Part shown: positions 31,291 through 42,010 of the stretch, in pieces
Layout of the letters: every line of letters starts with the position of its first letter
Numbering within the stretch: the first letter of the stretch is position 1
Assembly (NCBI GenBank): GCA_963575745.1
Contig: CAUYUJ010000336.1
Coordinates: forward strand, 186,001 to 250,000
Direction of reading: 5' to 3'
Length of the DNA: 64,000 bases
Source: Prorocentrum cordatum
Taxonomy: Eukaryota > Sar > Dinophyceae > Prorocentrales > Prorocentraceae
Notes under the pieces: generated by a model
Told to the model about the DNA's origin: nothing
The model's database searches: none
Seen by the model: the letters and a program-made list of their open reading frames with translations, nothing else
Made by a program: the position numbers and the translations under genes

Positions 31291-32135
31291 TTTGATGCGT
31301 GCGCCAGCCGGGCCAACCGGCCCTCCCCCTCCCCGCCTTCCGCCCCGCCGCTCGGGTGTTCCCTTTCGGTTGCGGGCGTCCTCGATGCACCGCGCCACTT
31401 CAGAAGCTGGTGCTCTGTGGCTCAGCAGCCTCTGGCAGTACTGCAGCTCTGCTGCGCGCTTTGCAGCCCTCCGCAGCTGTGCAGCCGGCGGGCCTGCAGC
31501 CTTGCTGTCAGCAGTTCAGCAGGGCAGTATGGCAGTCTTTTGCTGCAGCGAGCTGGTCGAAGGCCCAGCCCTCGTGGTCGCTAGGGCCTTCCCGCATCCC
31601 GCTGGCGCCATACTTGCAGCAAAGCCTGTCGCCCACGGCCTTCTGACGAAAATTTGGATGCTGCCCGCTTCTGTGGGCTCGCTCGCGGCTCCTCCTCCCG
31701 TACTGGTTTGATTTGGTATATGCGATCTGCGCCTGCAACCTCTGCCTCTGCCCCTGGGTGTGGCCTTAATGCCGCTCCGCGTCCACTGCCAGGCCGCCTC
31801 AGTTCAGGCTGGCCGCACGGGCCGCAGGTGTTCGTGCAGTGGGTACCATCCCTCTTTCCCCCGACCTTGGCGGCCCGCTTCCGTCTCCTTCTCCCCGCTC
31901 GCAGCCAGACAGTTCGTTGGTACCCGACCCCGCCTATTGAAGCGCGCGTGCGGATTGCCTTTGCTGCGCTGCGACGTTAAGAACAAGATGTGTTGGCCCG
32001 AGTAGCCCCACCGGTCGTACGCAGTCGATTTCGGCTCCTAGTACGTCGTATGCATCGTATTGAGGATCCGGTCGACAAGCACACGTTGGCACTAACACGC
32101 GTTCTAAGACCATCGACCCTTGCGGCAGGCGCGTC
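31291..32135. other. No gene recognised
   Basis: GC-rich, Gln/Ala-type frames on both strands, no confident motif. Confidence 0.4.
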
Positions 32136-32137
32136 CA

Positions 32138-32545
32138 CAGGGGGGGGGGCTCTCCGGGGAGGGGGGCGGATAGGAGGAGGAGGAGGAGGAGGAGGAGGAG
32201 GAGGAGGACGCGAAACGGCACGAGAGGGAACAGGAGGAGCAGGGGGACTGCGTGCGAGTTGGGAGATGCGGGGGGGAGGAGGACGGGGAGGGCTGTGCCA
32301 CCGTGGTCCCGAAAACCGGATCTGCCACTTCTGCCGTTGGGAACAGGGGGGGAGAGGATGTACGTCTGAGAGGAAGGAGAAGGATAGGGGGGGAGGGGAA
32401 GGGGTGCACGCGGGCCCCCGAGTAATGTGCGCTCGGTGGATTCCGTGTTCCATGGGAAGGGGGGAGGAGGAGGAGGAAGAGGAGGAGCAGGAGAAGGAGG
32501 AGGAGCAGGAGGAGGAGGAGGAGGAGGAAGAGGGAAACAGACAAT
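32138..32545 (+). repeat. (GGA)n-rich tract
   Basis: Clean GGA runs at 32175-32208 and 32463-32532, with purine-rich sequence between. Confidence 0.85.
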
Positions 32546-32975
32546 ACATTTAAGAACCAATAGTTTAATATCATGAATAAGAAGAGCAAGACTAGCGATA
32601 GTACGATCCGTACTATTTCTAACATGTTTGAATACTATGACAACAAGAATACTAGCACCAACGCCAATCAGCATAGCAGAACTTGAGCATGAGAAGACTA
32701 TCGGGAAGCAGACGACGAATAGTACAGTAACGAAGATAACGACTACTAAACATAGCAATAGCGAGAATGTCATACATACATACACACGAACATCATACTG
32801 TTACGAATCATACACACATTGCTATTGATACCTAACGCCTGTAATAGTGTAGTCGGAAGAAGACTAACAATCTTCATATTCGTACTACAAGTAATATTGT
32901 TAATCCACAAAGTCATATCCATAGTGCGATTGCTATAAATGAGAATACGATGGCGAATGCTGACATACATAAGCA
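32546..32975. other. No gene; AT-rich interval between GGA tracts
   Basis: Noticeably AT-richer than the window average, with ACATACATACACAC words at 32770-32820. No coding motif. Confidence 0.5.
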
Positions 32976-32979
32976 GACG

Positions 32980-33730
32980 AGGGTCACGAGGAGGAGGAGG
33001 AGGAGGATAAACACGATGAGGAGCAGAAAGAGGAATATGAGGAGGAGGGGGAGGAGGAGGAAGAGGAGGAGGTGGAGGAGGAGGAGGAGGAAAAGGAAAC
33101 ATAGGAGTAGAAGAAGGAGGAGGAGGAGAGGAGGAAGAGGAGGAAGAGGAGGAGGAGGAGGAGGGGAGGAGGGAGGAGGAGGAGGGGGAGGAGAGGAGGA
33201 GGAGGAGGAGGAGGAGGAGGAGGAGGAGGAGGAGGAGGAGGAAGGGGAGGAGGGGGAGAGGAGGAGGAGGAGGAGGAGGAGGAGGAGAGGAGGAGGAGGA
33301 GGAGGAGGAGGAGGAGGAGGAGGAGGAGGAGGAGGAGGAGGAGGGGGAGGAGGGGAGGAGGTGAGAGGGGGAGGAGGAGGAGGAGGAGGGCGGAGGAAGA
33401 GGAGGAGGAGGCGGCGGAGGCGGAGGAGGACGAGGAGGAGGAGGAGGAGGAGATGAAGGAGGAAGAGGACGAGGAGGAGGAGGAGGAGCAGGAAAAGGAG
33501 GAGGAGGAGGAGGAGCAGGGGGAGGGGCAGGAGGAGCAGGGGGAGGAGCAGGAGGAGCAGCAGAAGCAGCAGGAGGAGCAGGGGGAGGAGCAGGAGGAGG
33601 AGCAGGACGAAGAACGGAGGAGGAGGAGGAGGAGAAGGAGGAAGGGGAGGAGGGCGAGGAGGGGGAAGAAGAGGAGGAAGACAATGAGGAGGAGGAGGAG
33701 GAGGAGGAGGAGGAGGAGGAGGAGGGACGG
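32980..33730 (+). repeat. Long (GGA/GAG)n array, ~750 bp
   Basis: Nearly all purine on the plus strand for 750 bp, with GGA as the basic unit and GCA/GAC interruptions toward the end. It is the largest such tract in the window and the source of very long poly-Pro/Ser/Leu frames on the minus strand. Confidence 0.95.
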
Positions 33731-34135
33731 TGACGGGGAGGCGAAAGGAGAGGGTTGTTGATGGACCGGAGGGGGACACAAGGGATTACGGGCAGGGCGG
33801 GAGATGGAGAGGTCTGGGAAGAGGGAGAGCAGTGAGCATAGCGCGGGGGAGAGAAGAGGAGCGAAGGCAAAGAGGAAACGGAAAAGGAGAGAGGGAGGGA
33901 GGATACCAAGAGATTGATGCGATGGAAGGGAAGGGAGGGAGAGGGGAGGTGGAAGGATGGATGGGGTCGGGAAGGAGGGATGAGGAAGGAGGGGATACAG
34001 AAGGAACGAGGAATGAAAGGAAGAGGGAGAGAAGATTGTGGAGACGGACGGGGTGAAAAGGGAGGAGGGGGGGCGGGTTGAGGAGGAGGGAAGAGGGGGG
34101 AGGGCCGTGTGCGGCGGTACGCGGTATGGGAAGGG
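33731..34135 (+). repeat. GA/GGGA-rich flank
   Basis: Irregular GGGAGA and GAAGGGAGG words continue the purine bias of the preceding array to about 34130. Confidence 0.6.
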
Positions 34136-35600
34136 TGAGGACGATCTTGACGTTTCTGCTGTTCTTCCGGGCCCACGCCTGCCCGCAGCCGCGCGTCTCA
34201 TGAGCGGCGGGGTGATGGGTGCCCGGCGCTCGCTGGGCGGGCGGGAGGGCGGCCGCGACCCTTCCCCGCTTGGCACCTCGGTGGGGCTCGCGGGGCCCCC
34301 GCCTCGGAGGGCGCCTCCCCTCGCCGGCCGCGGTTCGAGCTGCCGGCACGACCGATGCGGCCGCGATGGCGCGTGCCGGCGGGAACTTCCCAGCGCGTCT
34401 CAGAGGCCGCGCTGGCGCGCGGGTGTTTCAGTGCGGGTCTGTGGCTCGGGCAGGCGCGGTCTCATGATGACGTCGACAACGGCGGCAGCGGAAGGGTCGC
34501 TCGCGCTCGTGGTGTTTTCGCCTCGGTCGGCCAGCCTTGCGCGGCCTCAAGCTCGAGAAAGAACAGCCCACCCGCGCATTCACCAGACGCTTGTGGACTT
34601 AGCCGGCACGCCCCCACGGCGACGATTGCGAATCGCGGCGGCTCCAGCTTCATAAGTCGTTTTATACAACAGTCTCAGTTTTGTTCTAAACAGTTTTCGT
34701 TTTGTTTGTGAACGCACTTCTGCGTTAAAGAAATTGCGCCGTTGCACGTGCGCGTTGGCGCGTTTTGAGCCGTGTCCCAGGCATCTTCGTACGCGGCAGT
34801 TTTTTCTTAAAACGATGTGGGCATGTATTAAACACGCGCTTGGTTTTATAATAATGTTTTTCCCCGGCCCTCGGCGGCTGCTTCGTTCGCAAGTTGCCAG
34901 TGGGCAGAGAGAAACTTTGAGCATATATAATATGATGTCGTGGGTGTGGGGGTGGCTTGAATCGCCTTGCCAATTGGTCGGGCGCTGGCCCTTCCAGACC
35001 GCGCCGGGCCACGAAAAGTCGCCCAGCTGCCAGAAGGCTCTGTGTTCCCAGACCACGTTGGTAAACGATAGAGCGTTGGAGTTGTCCGGTTCCTTCCTGC
35101 GTTCGTGTTGCAGTTTCAGTGTGCGCTCCGACTGGGCAGAGGCCCGCGATTGGACCAGACGATCACGTCACCAAGCATCTTCACGTAGTGGTTCGCGTCC
35201 GTTGTTGCGACGGCCGCGACGTATTGTGCACGGGCGCGGCCCCCTAATCGTGGCAATCTGGCACCGCCGGGTGTGACGTTCGCCCACGTCGTACTTGCAG
35301 TTTTTGACAAAAATTGCCTGCTCAAACGGCACCTTTTGTAAGCTGTTGCGTTCTCGTGCCCATCAGCAGGTCATCGGCGATCATCGCGTCACCACCCGCA
35401 TTATCCAGACCATCGTATTCACTTTGTCCATCTTCGTCATCCGCATGTGGCCTGGTAGCGTTCGCATCCGTTGCTGTTGTCGCTTCTGCAGTCATGATCC
35501 CTTGTAGTGGGGCTCATTATGATTCTTGCCGTGTTGGTGGTGAACACGACGATGACGACGACAGGGGCGACAACGATGAGGATGAATGCTGCGGACGAGT
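34136..35600. other. No gene recognised
   Basis: 34140-34660 is GC-rich. 34660-34960 is T-rich and AT-richer. No frame shows a motif, and no repeat family of the window is present. Confidence 0.4.
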
Positions 35601-35603
35601 AGG

Positions 35604-35765
35604 ATGAGGAGGAGGAGGAGGAGGAGGAGGAGGAGGAGGAGGAGGAGGAGGAGGAGGAGGAAGAGGAGAGCGAAGAGGAGGAGGAGGACGAGGAGGAGCA
35701 GGGGGAAGACGAGGAACAGGAGGAGGAGGACGAGGAGGAGGAGGACGGGGAGGAGGAAAACAACT
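35604..35765 (+). repeat. (GGA)n tract
   Basis: A perfect GGA run at about 35608-35660, then GGA with GAC and GCA interruptions. Confidence 0.9.
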
Positions 35766-36510
35766 GCACACCCAAGAGTCATCAACGATGTTGGGATACA
35801 CCTTCCCGCCAAACTCGTATCCATAGGCCACATACAAGGATTCACTTCCACTGAGGGAATGCTTCGCTGGGGGGCAACAGTGTGTCAATTTTTGAATGCG
35901 CCAGAATACCACATTCTCAAAGTTTCAACGCTTCGAGTTCACCTGACTGTTGCGTTGTGTCGATATTGATTTGCATGTCATCGCGAGTCGTATTTCATCA
36001 CCGCGAATCAGCGTTACATTTGCGCCCTGACAGTCCTGAGTCATTCGAACGTACCCTGTCTAGAAGGTTAGCCGTGCGAGCCTGAGAATCTTTTGCAAGT
36101 TGTAAAAACCGAATGTGCGCAACGTTGACGAACCACTGAACTTGTTATGTATATTTCAGCCTCTCATCCTCCTGTGCATATATCTCGCCTCCCCGCCCCG
36201 CGGCCGTATCGGATCGCAGGGCCCTTGCGTTGTGTGTTGCGCCTGCAGCGGGCGCGCGCGAGCCCCCGCAAAAGGAACGAACACATGATGTGTTTTGTTT
36301 GTTTGTGTTTTCTCTCTCTCTCTTGCTCTCTCTCCCCCTCTCTCGCTCTCTCCTTTTTTTGTTTTTCTCTCTCTCTCTCTCTTCATTTATGTGTTCTTCT
36401 TTCTCAACACGGTTCCTCACATTTGCACATCGTGTGTCGTTGTGTTCCATACAACTACTTCACTGCGCCCCACAACCACAGTTTGAAAAAAGGAGCCGCC
36501 ATCTTCCCGC
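35766..36510. other. No gene; (CT)n tract
   Basis: A CTCTCT-rich tract lies at 36309-36382. Otherwise ordinary sequence. Confidence 0.5.
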
Positions 36511-36529
36511 GAAGCGAATGCAGGGTGTG

Positions 36530-36950
36530 AAGACGAATGTGATCCGCGCGAAGACGATAACCACATTTTGAAGACGGCCCGCCTTCGAATTTTGAAGACG
36601 GCCCGCCATTTTGAAAACGATGACCACGAATGTGCGGAAACGGGGGCCGCAGTCCGAAAACGACCCACCCTCAATATGCGAAGCCTTTGCACACGTTTAA
36701 AATTGGTGTGCGCCGCGCGAAAACGAGAACCACATGTTGAAAACTACCCGCCCTCAATACATGAAACCCTTTGCAGATGTTTAACACGAGCGTCCGCTGC
36801 GCTAAGCGACAGCCGCAAGCTTGAACTCCACCCACCCTCAATTGGTGATACTGTTGCACAGAATGATGACGAATGCGGGCGGCGCTGAAACTAGGACCAC
36901 ATTTTGAAAATCATCCGCCCTCCATGTGTCAAGATGTTGCCAGCTTCTAA
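36530..36950 (+). repeat. ~84-bp tandem repeat
   Basis: About five diverged units, each with ACCACATTTTGAAAAC then ACCCGCCCTCAATA. Starts of the first word lie near 36560, 36646, 36731, 36814 and 36897, about 83-86 bp apart. 84 is divisible by three, so open frames run through it. Confidence 0.75.
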
Positions 36951-37735
36951 TATTCAGCTTCGTAAGTGGCAAGGGGGTCTCCGCCCTTCCAACCGGCATC
37001 GGAGTGCGACGGAACGAAGTTGTTCGTGCGGGTAAATGAAACTAGGAAACATCGGAACAGACAGGGGAGGGGATGGAGGAAACGGGGAAGACAAGGATGG
37101 CGGTGAGCAGTTGAGCAGGAAGACCGTCATATGAAAAGACGCTTGGTTCGCATGTGCCACAGTCGGAAAAGGAATCATATGACAAGCGTGGCGCGGCGGA
37201 GGAGGAGGAGGAGGACGATGAGGAAGATGAAGAGGACGAGGACGCAGACAAAAAAACGCAGCAACAACACGGGGATAACCCCTTTCATCGCCTCTTTCAC
37301 TTCTCCATGTGTTCATCACCCCCCGACTGGGATTTTTTTGTTTCCCCTCTTCTTCCCGTTTTTCTCCCCGGTCCTTCATGTTCATTCCATACCGTCACCC
37401 TCTCCGTCCCTTCCGCTGAGTACACAAAGAGGTGGCATCGCAGGCATTGGCGGCTACAACTAGTTTTGTTTATTGTAAGTTATTTCTCGCAATGTTGCAT
37501 GGCATCAGCAGGTCTTGTTTCATCCTCGCAGGCGTTCGGAATGTCGTCGTTTCAGTTCCCCCGCTCGTAGGGAAGTGCTGGCGGGTGTTTGATCCAAACG
37601 TGGTTAGCCAGTCGGAACAACAGCGCAGTATTAGTTTCACACCGGTTGGCATGAGATCAAAACACAAATTGTTACGCAAACGTAATACACGATCCGGGCA
37701 TAGGACCCAATTTGGTACATTTGTGAGTACTCTCG
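36951..37735. other. No gene recognised
   Basis: A short GGA/GAA patch lies at 37198-37240. Otherwise no motif on either strand. Confidence 0.45.
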
Positions 37736-37739
37736 CTGT

Positions 37740-38490
37740 GGGTATCACCATGAAACATGGGGCCACGAACCATGCGAAGGGTGGGCCCCCATGGGGTGGG
37801 GCCGCAACGTGGGCGCTGCCGCTGGGGCTGTAGGCGGGGCCCGCGATGGCGCTGCGGAGCGCGTGAGGGGTGCGCCGCAACGGGGCGGGGCCGCCATTGG
37901 GGCCGACGGTGGAGCTCCCTACGGGGCCACGAAACGTTGTACTGGGTTGGGGGGACGCATGCGGACACCGCCACCGAGGCCTCCAATGGACTTCCCTATG
38001 GGGGCACGAAGCGTCGCACTGGGTGGGGGAAACGCTTACGAAACCGCAAGTGGGGCCGCTGGTGAGGTTCCCTATGCGGCCACGGAGCGCGAGACTGGGT
38101 ATGGGTGAAACGCATGTTGACACTGCCACCGAAGCCTTTGGTGGAGCTGCATATGGGGCCACGAAGCGCTTCAGTGGGTGTGGGAAACGCATGCGGACAC
38201 AGCTATTGAGGCCTTCGGTGGAGTCCCTTATGGGGCCACGAAGTATTGTATTGGGTAGGGAAACGCATGCGAGAGCAGCCTGTGGGGGCTTCAGTGGAAC
38301 CCCTTTTTTATGGGGGCCACGAACCGATGTATTGGGCGAAGGGCCCGTATGCGAGAGCAGCCTCTGGGGCCTTTTGTGAAGCTCGCGATGGGGCCGCGAA
38401 GCGCTGCACTGGGTGGGGGTCCCGCGCGCGAGAGCAGCCACGGGGGTCTTTGGTGGGGTTCATTATGGGGCCACGAAGCGCTGTACTGGA
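37740..38490 (+). repeat. ~75-bp minisatellite array, second locus
   Basis: About eight units, with GGTGGAGCTCC-like starts near 37908, 37979, 38058, 38133, 38211, 38288, 38370 and 38447. Each has GGGGCCACGAAGCG, ACTGGGTGGG and ACGCATGCG. Same family as 8475-8935. Confidence 0.9.
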
Positions 38491-38564
38491 GGGGAGATGA
38501 AGGCAGAGGCAAGGAAGGGGAGGAGGGAGGAGGGAAGCGGGGGAAGAGGGCGGGAAAAGGAGGT

Positions 38565-38627
38565 GAGAGGACGCGCGGAACTGTCTTTTCAAAACGAGGA
38601 CCCAATACCACAGGACGGTTGGGAAAT
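38565..38627 (+). repeat. Shared tail of the ~75-bp array, second copy
   Basis: CTGTCTTTTCAAAACGAGGA, CCACAGGA and GGTTGGGAA, matching 8951-9013. Confidence 0.8.
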
Positions 38628-38639
38628 AGCTGAAGCTCA

Positions 38640-39086
38640 TGTGGTGTGTTGTGGCCTACTTCCGCACTCCTGCCCGCAACCTAGGTCACCCCCAGGGGCG
38701 CGAAGATGAACGAGGTGCGCGCGTCGCGGTCTGGGCCAGAGCGGTCGCCTTTCTCCAGGTGGGCGGCGCGATGGCGCGGGGGCGCGAAGATAGTGGCGCG
38801 TCGGGCATCGCGGGGCGCCATGCGCGATGTTCAGGTGACACCGTACCAGTACCACGCCTCACGTTCATGCGCTGATGGGCGGCCCTTCTCAATGTTTCCC
38901 CACGGTGGGGGAGAAGGGGCGTCTTGGCGGTTTCACTGTGGAGCTGATGCTGCGTTTCTGGGTGGAGGGCGTGAGCGGCTTCTTCTGCGACTCTTCGGAC
39001 CCGCGAGTCGGGTAAAAAAGTAACAGGGAGGAGAGTGGTTATAAGGTGAGGAGGGGGATGGGGATGAGGATCAGAGGAGGAAAAGG
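38640..39086. other. No gene recognised
   Basis: GC-rich sequence, with overlapping short frames and no motif. Confidence 0.45.
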
Positions 39087-39240
39087 TACGGATACCGCTA
39101 CCCTGGCCCCGTTTTCGCCTTCTTGGGGGTCCTGGGAGGCTCTCGTCAACACGGCTGGAATCGCCTTGAAATTCTAGTCAGAACGAACATTGGCAGAGGT
39201 CCTGTGAGTATAATGGTACCTTTTCGTTTTCCCAGGGGAG
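39087..39240 (+). repeat. Dispersed repeat A, copy 2
   Basis: Starts AAAGGTACGGATACC and ends GGTACCTTTTCG. The interior has GGGGGTCCTGGGAGGCTCTC, GGAATCGCCTTGAAAT and GTCAGA in the order of 10949-11095. Confidence 0.65.
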
Positions 39241-40301
39241 AGGGAATATTGGCAGCGAGAACGAACAGGCGATCGAGGGATGCGGGTATCACGTGAGGTG
39301 GAAGAGGGAGGAGCAAGGTGGGAGGAGTTGCGGAAGGGTGGAAGGAAGGACATCGGATGTGAGGGAGAGGGAGGGAGGGATTAATGGATGGAGTGAGATG
39401 GAGGGAGGAGGGGGGACATTGAGGCAGATGCGACGGATGATGAGAACGCTATGAATAAGGAGGAAGAGGGTAATGTTGAGCTGCCACGGGTGCAACGAGA
39501 TTGTATCTTTTGGGGCAGTCGTAGAACTTGAGGGCAGAAACCACGACGTGAATCACATCCCAATGAGTGAATCCACACTGCATTTTTAATATGTGCGGAG
39601 CTACGTGCTGCCTGCGCAGCATAGTGCAACACGATGCACGCATCATGTGCACCCCACAACTAGAGATAGTGAGTGAAGGGCTGCTCCGGACAATTGGGAT
39701 GTCATCTTCAGCCAGATTGAGTTCCCATTCCGTTCCGCTCGAATCTTGGTGTTCCAATACAAGCCCGACCTTTTCTCGGGGGCCGTCCCTTGCAACCTCG
39801 ATCGTTCTCTGACGGTCCTCAGGAACGACAATCGAGGAGCATCGTTCCCGTACTGTTTTCTGGCTGTCCTGGGATCCCGCAGCGGGCGTCAGAGGAGTTG
39901 ACCCGGAGAGAAAATAGCGGAGGCGGAAAAGGAGAATGAGAAGAAGATTGGGAAAAGGAAGGCATAATGCAGGGAGTCGGAGGGGGGCGAACGGGCGAAG
40001 AGAGGTGTGGAGGAGGGCGGCGGTAGAGTGAAGGAGGCTTCGGTCATAGAGGAAACCGCAACCTTCTCTCTCTCTCTCTCTATTCCGCCCTCTCCCGGAA
40101 GCGCCTGCCAGTTTCACCTCTCACCTGCGCCTTCTGTTTCCTGCCCCCCCCCTTTGCGTCGCGCGATGTCCCCCCCCCGCCCCCCCGCCTCCCCCCGCGA
40201 TTCCGAAAGCCTGGACGTGCTCGCGACCAAAACGCAATTCCAAGTTTTATTGAACAAATGTTTTCTTGGTGCTGGTGTCGGCCTTCTGTCTCCCTAACTT
40301 G
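39241..40301. other. No gene; GGA-rich flank and CT/poly-C tracts
   Basis: 39300-39420 is purine-rich, (CT)n lies at 40062-40084, and C-runs lie at 40144-40196. No recognisable coding sequence before the LTR. Confidence 0.45.
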
Positions 40302-40306
40302 GTGGG
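40302..40306 (+). repeat. Copia target-site duplication, left
   Basis: GTGGG directly before the 5' LTR, repeated directly after the 3' LTR at 47523-47527. Five bases is the usual Copia length. Confidence 0.88.
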
Positions 40307-40452
40307 TGTGAAAGCGAGGGTGCTAGACTGCCTAGTGTTTGCCCCTCGTCTCACCCTTTTCGTACCGTAAACATATTGGTTCCTAGGGCCTGTGAGCGTT
40401 AGGCGACACACAGAACACATCGCGCGCCCATCTCAGAAGTTACATCGTCACA
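40307..40452 (+). repeat. Copia 5' LTR
   Basis: 146 bp from TGTGAAAGCG to CATCGTCACA. The ends are an imperfect inverted repeat (TGTGAA...TTCACA in the 3' copy). The best conserved block versus the 3' LTR is CGCGCGCCCATCTCAGAAGT. Confidence 0.92.
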
Positions 40453-40453
40453 T

Positions 40454-40465
40454 TGGTAGCGGAGC
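40454..40465 (+). other. Copia primer-binding site
   Basis: TGGTAGCGGAGC, two bases after the 5' LTR, matches 10 of 12 positions of TGGTATCAGAGC, the initiator-tRNA-Met type site common in Copia elements. Confidence 0.75.
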
Positions 40466-40590
40466 AGTTCGAGCCACGGACTACAGTGGATAACCCATTT
40501 CGGCGGATCGACTGTCAGCACAGTCTCAGATTCGACGGGCTGCCTGTCCGCAGCATTTCTAAGTCATGGCGCCCAAACGGGAGCCATCAT

Positions 40591-41340
40591 ATGACGGACG
40601 AGGAGATCCTGGGGACGAGGGCGACCCAGCTGTTGCGCAGCCGGGAGGTGGATCGTACTTATATTAAAGCGCCCGCCGTCGACCCCAAACACATGGCGAT
40701 GAAGGATTACCGCCGGAGAGTCGCAGTGTTCAGAACACGCGCGTTCTTGCCCATCGAGAAGCAGGCCGCAGAGCTCTACGCAGAATTGCAGGGCGACGCC
40801 TGGGTGCACGCAGAGAACTTCGATCCGACGGAGCTTCAGAATGCAGAAGGGGTCCAGATACTGCTCGGCTTTCTGGCCGATAAGTTTGATGACGAGATGG
40901 TGATGGAGCTTGGTGGTGAGCTCGAGACGCTCTTCACCCAGATGTGCCGCGAGAGCGGCGAGGATATTCGAAACTACATCAACCGCTTCGTCTCGCAGGT
41001 CTCGAGGTTGAAGACGCTACAGATTGAGTTCCCAGATCAGGCGGTCGCGTGATTGTTCATGCGGTGGTTGGGCATGCCGCCAGATCGAAAGGTTGGAGTG
41101 CTCGGCGCGAATCAGAACAAGTATGGGATCAAGCCGTTGCAGAAGCAAACGCTACTCAACATGAAAGATGCCCGAGCGCAGGGCAAGTTCTACCCCCGGA
41201 GGCCCGTGCCAGCGCAATCTGCCACAGCCAAGGGAGGAGCCAGACAGCGACGATGGGGAGCTCACGTGACCGAGAATGATAAAGAGGATGGGAATTTTGA
41301 GGCGCTTCAGACTCAAATGGGGGAGTTATTCGAGGAAGAG
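40591..41340 (+). pseudogene. Copia gag relic
   Basis: The frame opens at ATG 40591 (MTDEEILGTRATQLLRSREV), but another frame upstream (MAPKREPSYDG at 40566) looks like the original N-terminus, so an early frameshift is likely. The core is well preserved: KAPAVDPKHMAMKDYRRRVA, LYAELQGDAWVHAENFDP, LLGFLADKFDDEMVMELG and DIRNYINRFVSQVSRLKTLQ, a helical capsid-type sequence like Copia gag. A single TGA at 41050 replaces the expected Trp codon, after which LFMRWLGMPPDRKVGVLGAN continues in the same frame. Function in the intact element: capsid and RNA packaging. Confidence 0.75.
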
Positions 41341-41548
41341 GGCGAAGCGGAGGGTGAGTCTACAAGCTGGAGAAGATGTTGGCCATATCGAAAGGCCGTA
41401 AGAAGGACGCCGATCAGGCGAAAGGTCGACGCCGTCGAGACCGTCTACTTGGTGGCAAGGGCATCGGAAGCAAGGGCCGCAACTCGGCAATCGCTGGAGG
41501 CAGGGGGGGGGCTCAGATCGCAACGAGAAACTGAAGGCATGGACGCAC

Positions 41549-41584
41549 TGCGCAGTATGTCAGCGTCTCGGGCACTCGAAGTGC
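41549..41584 (+). other. Copia CCHC zinc knuckle
   Basis: CAVCQRLGHSKC, a Cys-x2-Cys-x4-His-x3-Cys knuckle (one residue short of the usual x4 before the last Cys), preceded by KLKAWTH. It lies in a frame different from the gag core, after a frameshift near 41360. Confidence 0.7.
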
Positions 41585-41641
41585 TATCCAGAATGCCCTG
41601 GGCCGCCGAAGAAAGCGCGCATCGCGTCGGCCGACGACCAC

Positions 41642-42010
41642 TTGGAAGAGGGCAACGGCGCCGACCAGTACTGCGTCACTTGGCCGAACATGGAGCAGCT
41701 GATCGCCGGACAGACCTTCTTCGTCAAGAACGCGATGATGACGGGCGCGCTGAACGCAACAATGGCAGCGCAGGAGGAGCTTCTACAGCAGCGCGGAGGC
41801 AAGCTGTTGCCGGACTCGCGCTGCGCCAAGACGGTGGGGGGCCAGGTCTGGCGCGGCGGCGCGAAGCAGAGGCTCGCCAAGTTGGGCCTCATGCCGATCG
41901 ATTTCGACGAGCGAGAAGTTTTCAGATTTGGAGCGGTCAAGCCGATCGCGAGCGCGATTGGAGCGTTGGTGCCGCTTGCCGCGCAGGGGCGCCACTCCGC
42001 GCTGAGGATC
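41642..42010 (+). pseudogene. Copia aspartic protease relic
   Basis: LLPDSRCAKTVGGQVWRGGA aligns with the Copia protease active-site region (usually xDSGCTxxVxG). The catalytic Asp (codon 41813) and Ser are kept, while the Gly after them is Arg. Then RLAKLGLMPIDFDEREVFRF and GAVKPIASAIGALVPLAAQG match the FRFGNG...S...PV part of the family. It is the best preserved enzymatic stretch of the element. Confidence 0.72.

Noticed and set aside
31560-31690. Minus-strand IQIFV... and EGWAFDQ words reminiscent of ubiquitin
   Set aside because: Only scattered identities, and two indels would be needed; could be chance in a GC-rich region.
32770-34176. Minus-strand open frame of 468 codons, Pro/Ser-rich
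   Set aside because: It is read-through of the (GGA)n array at 32980-33730; all three minus frames are open in the same way.
39449-40117. Minus-strand 222-codon frame
   Set aside because: No motif, composition like its surroundings, and competing frames on the other strand.
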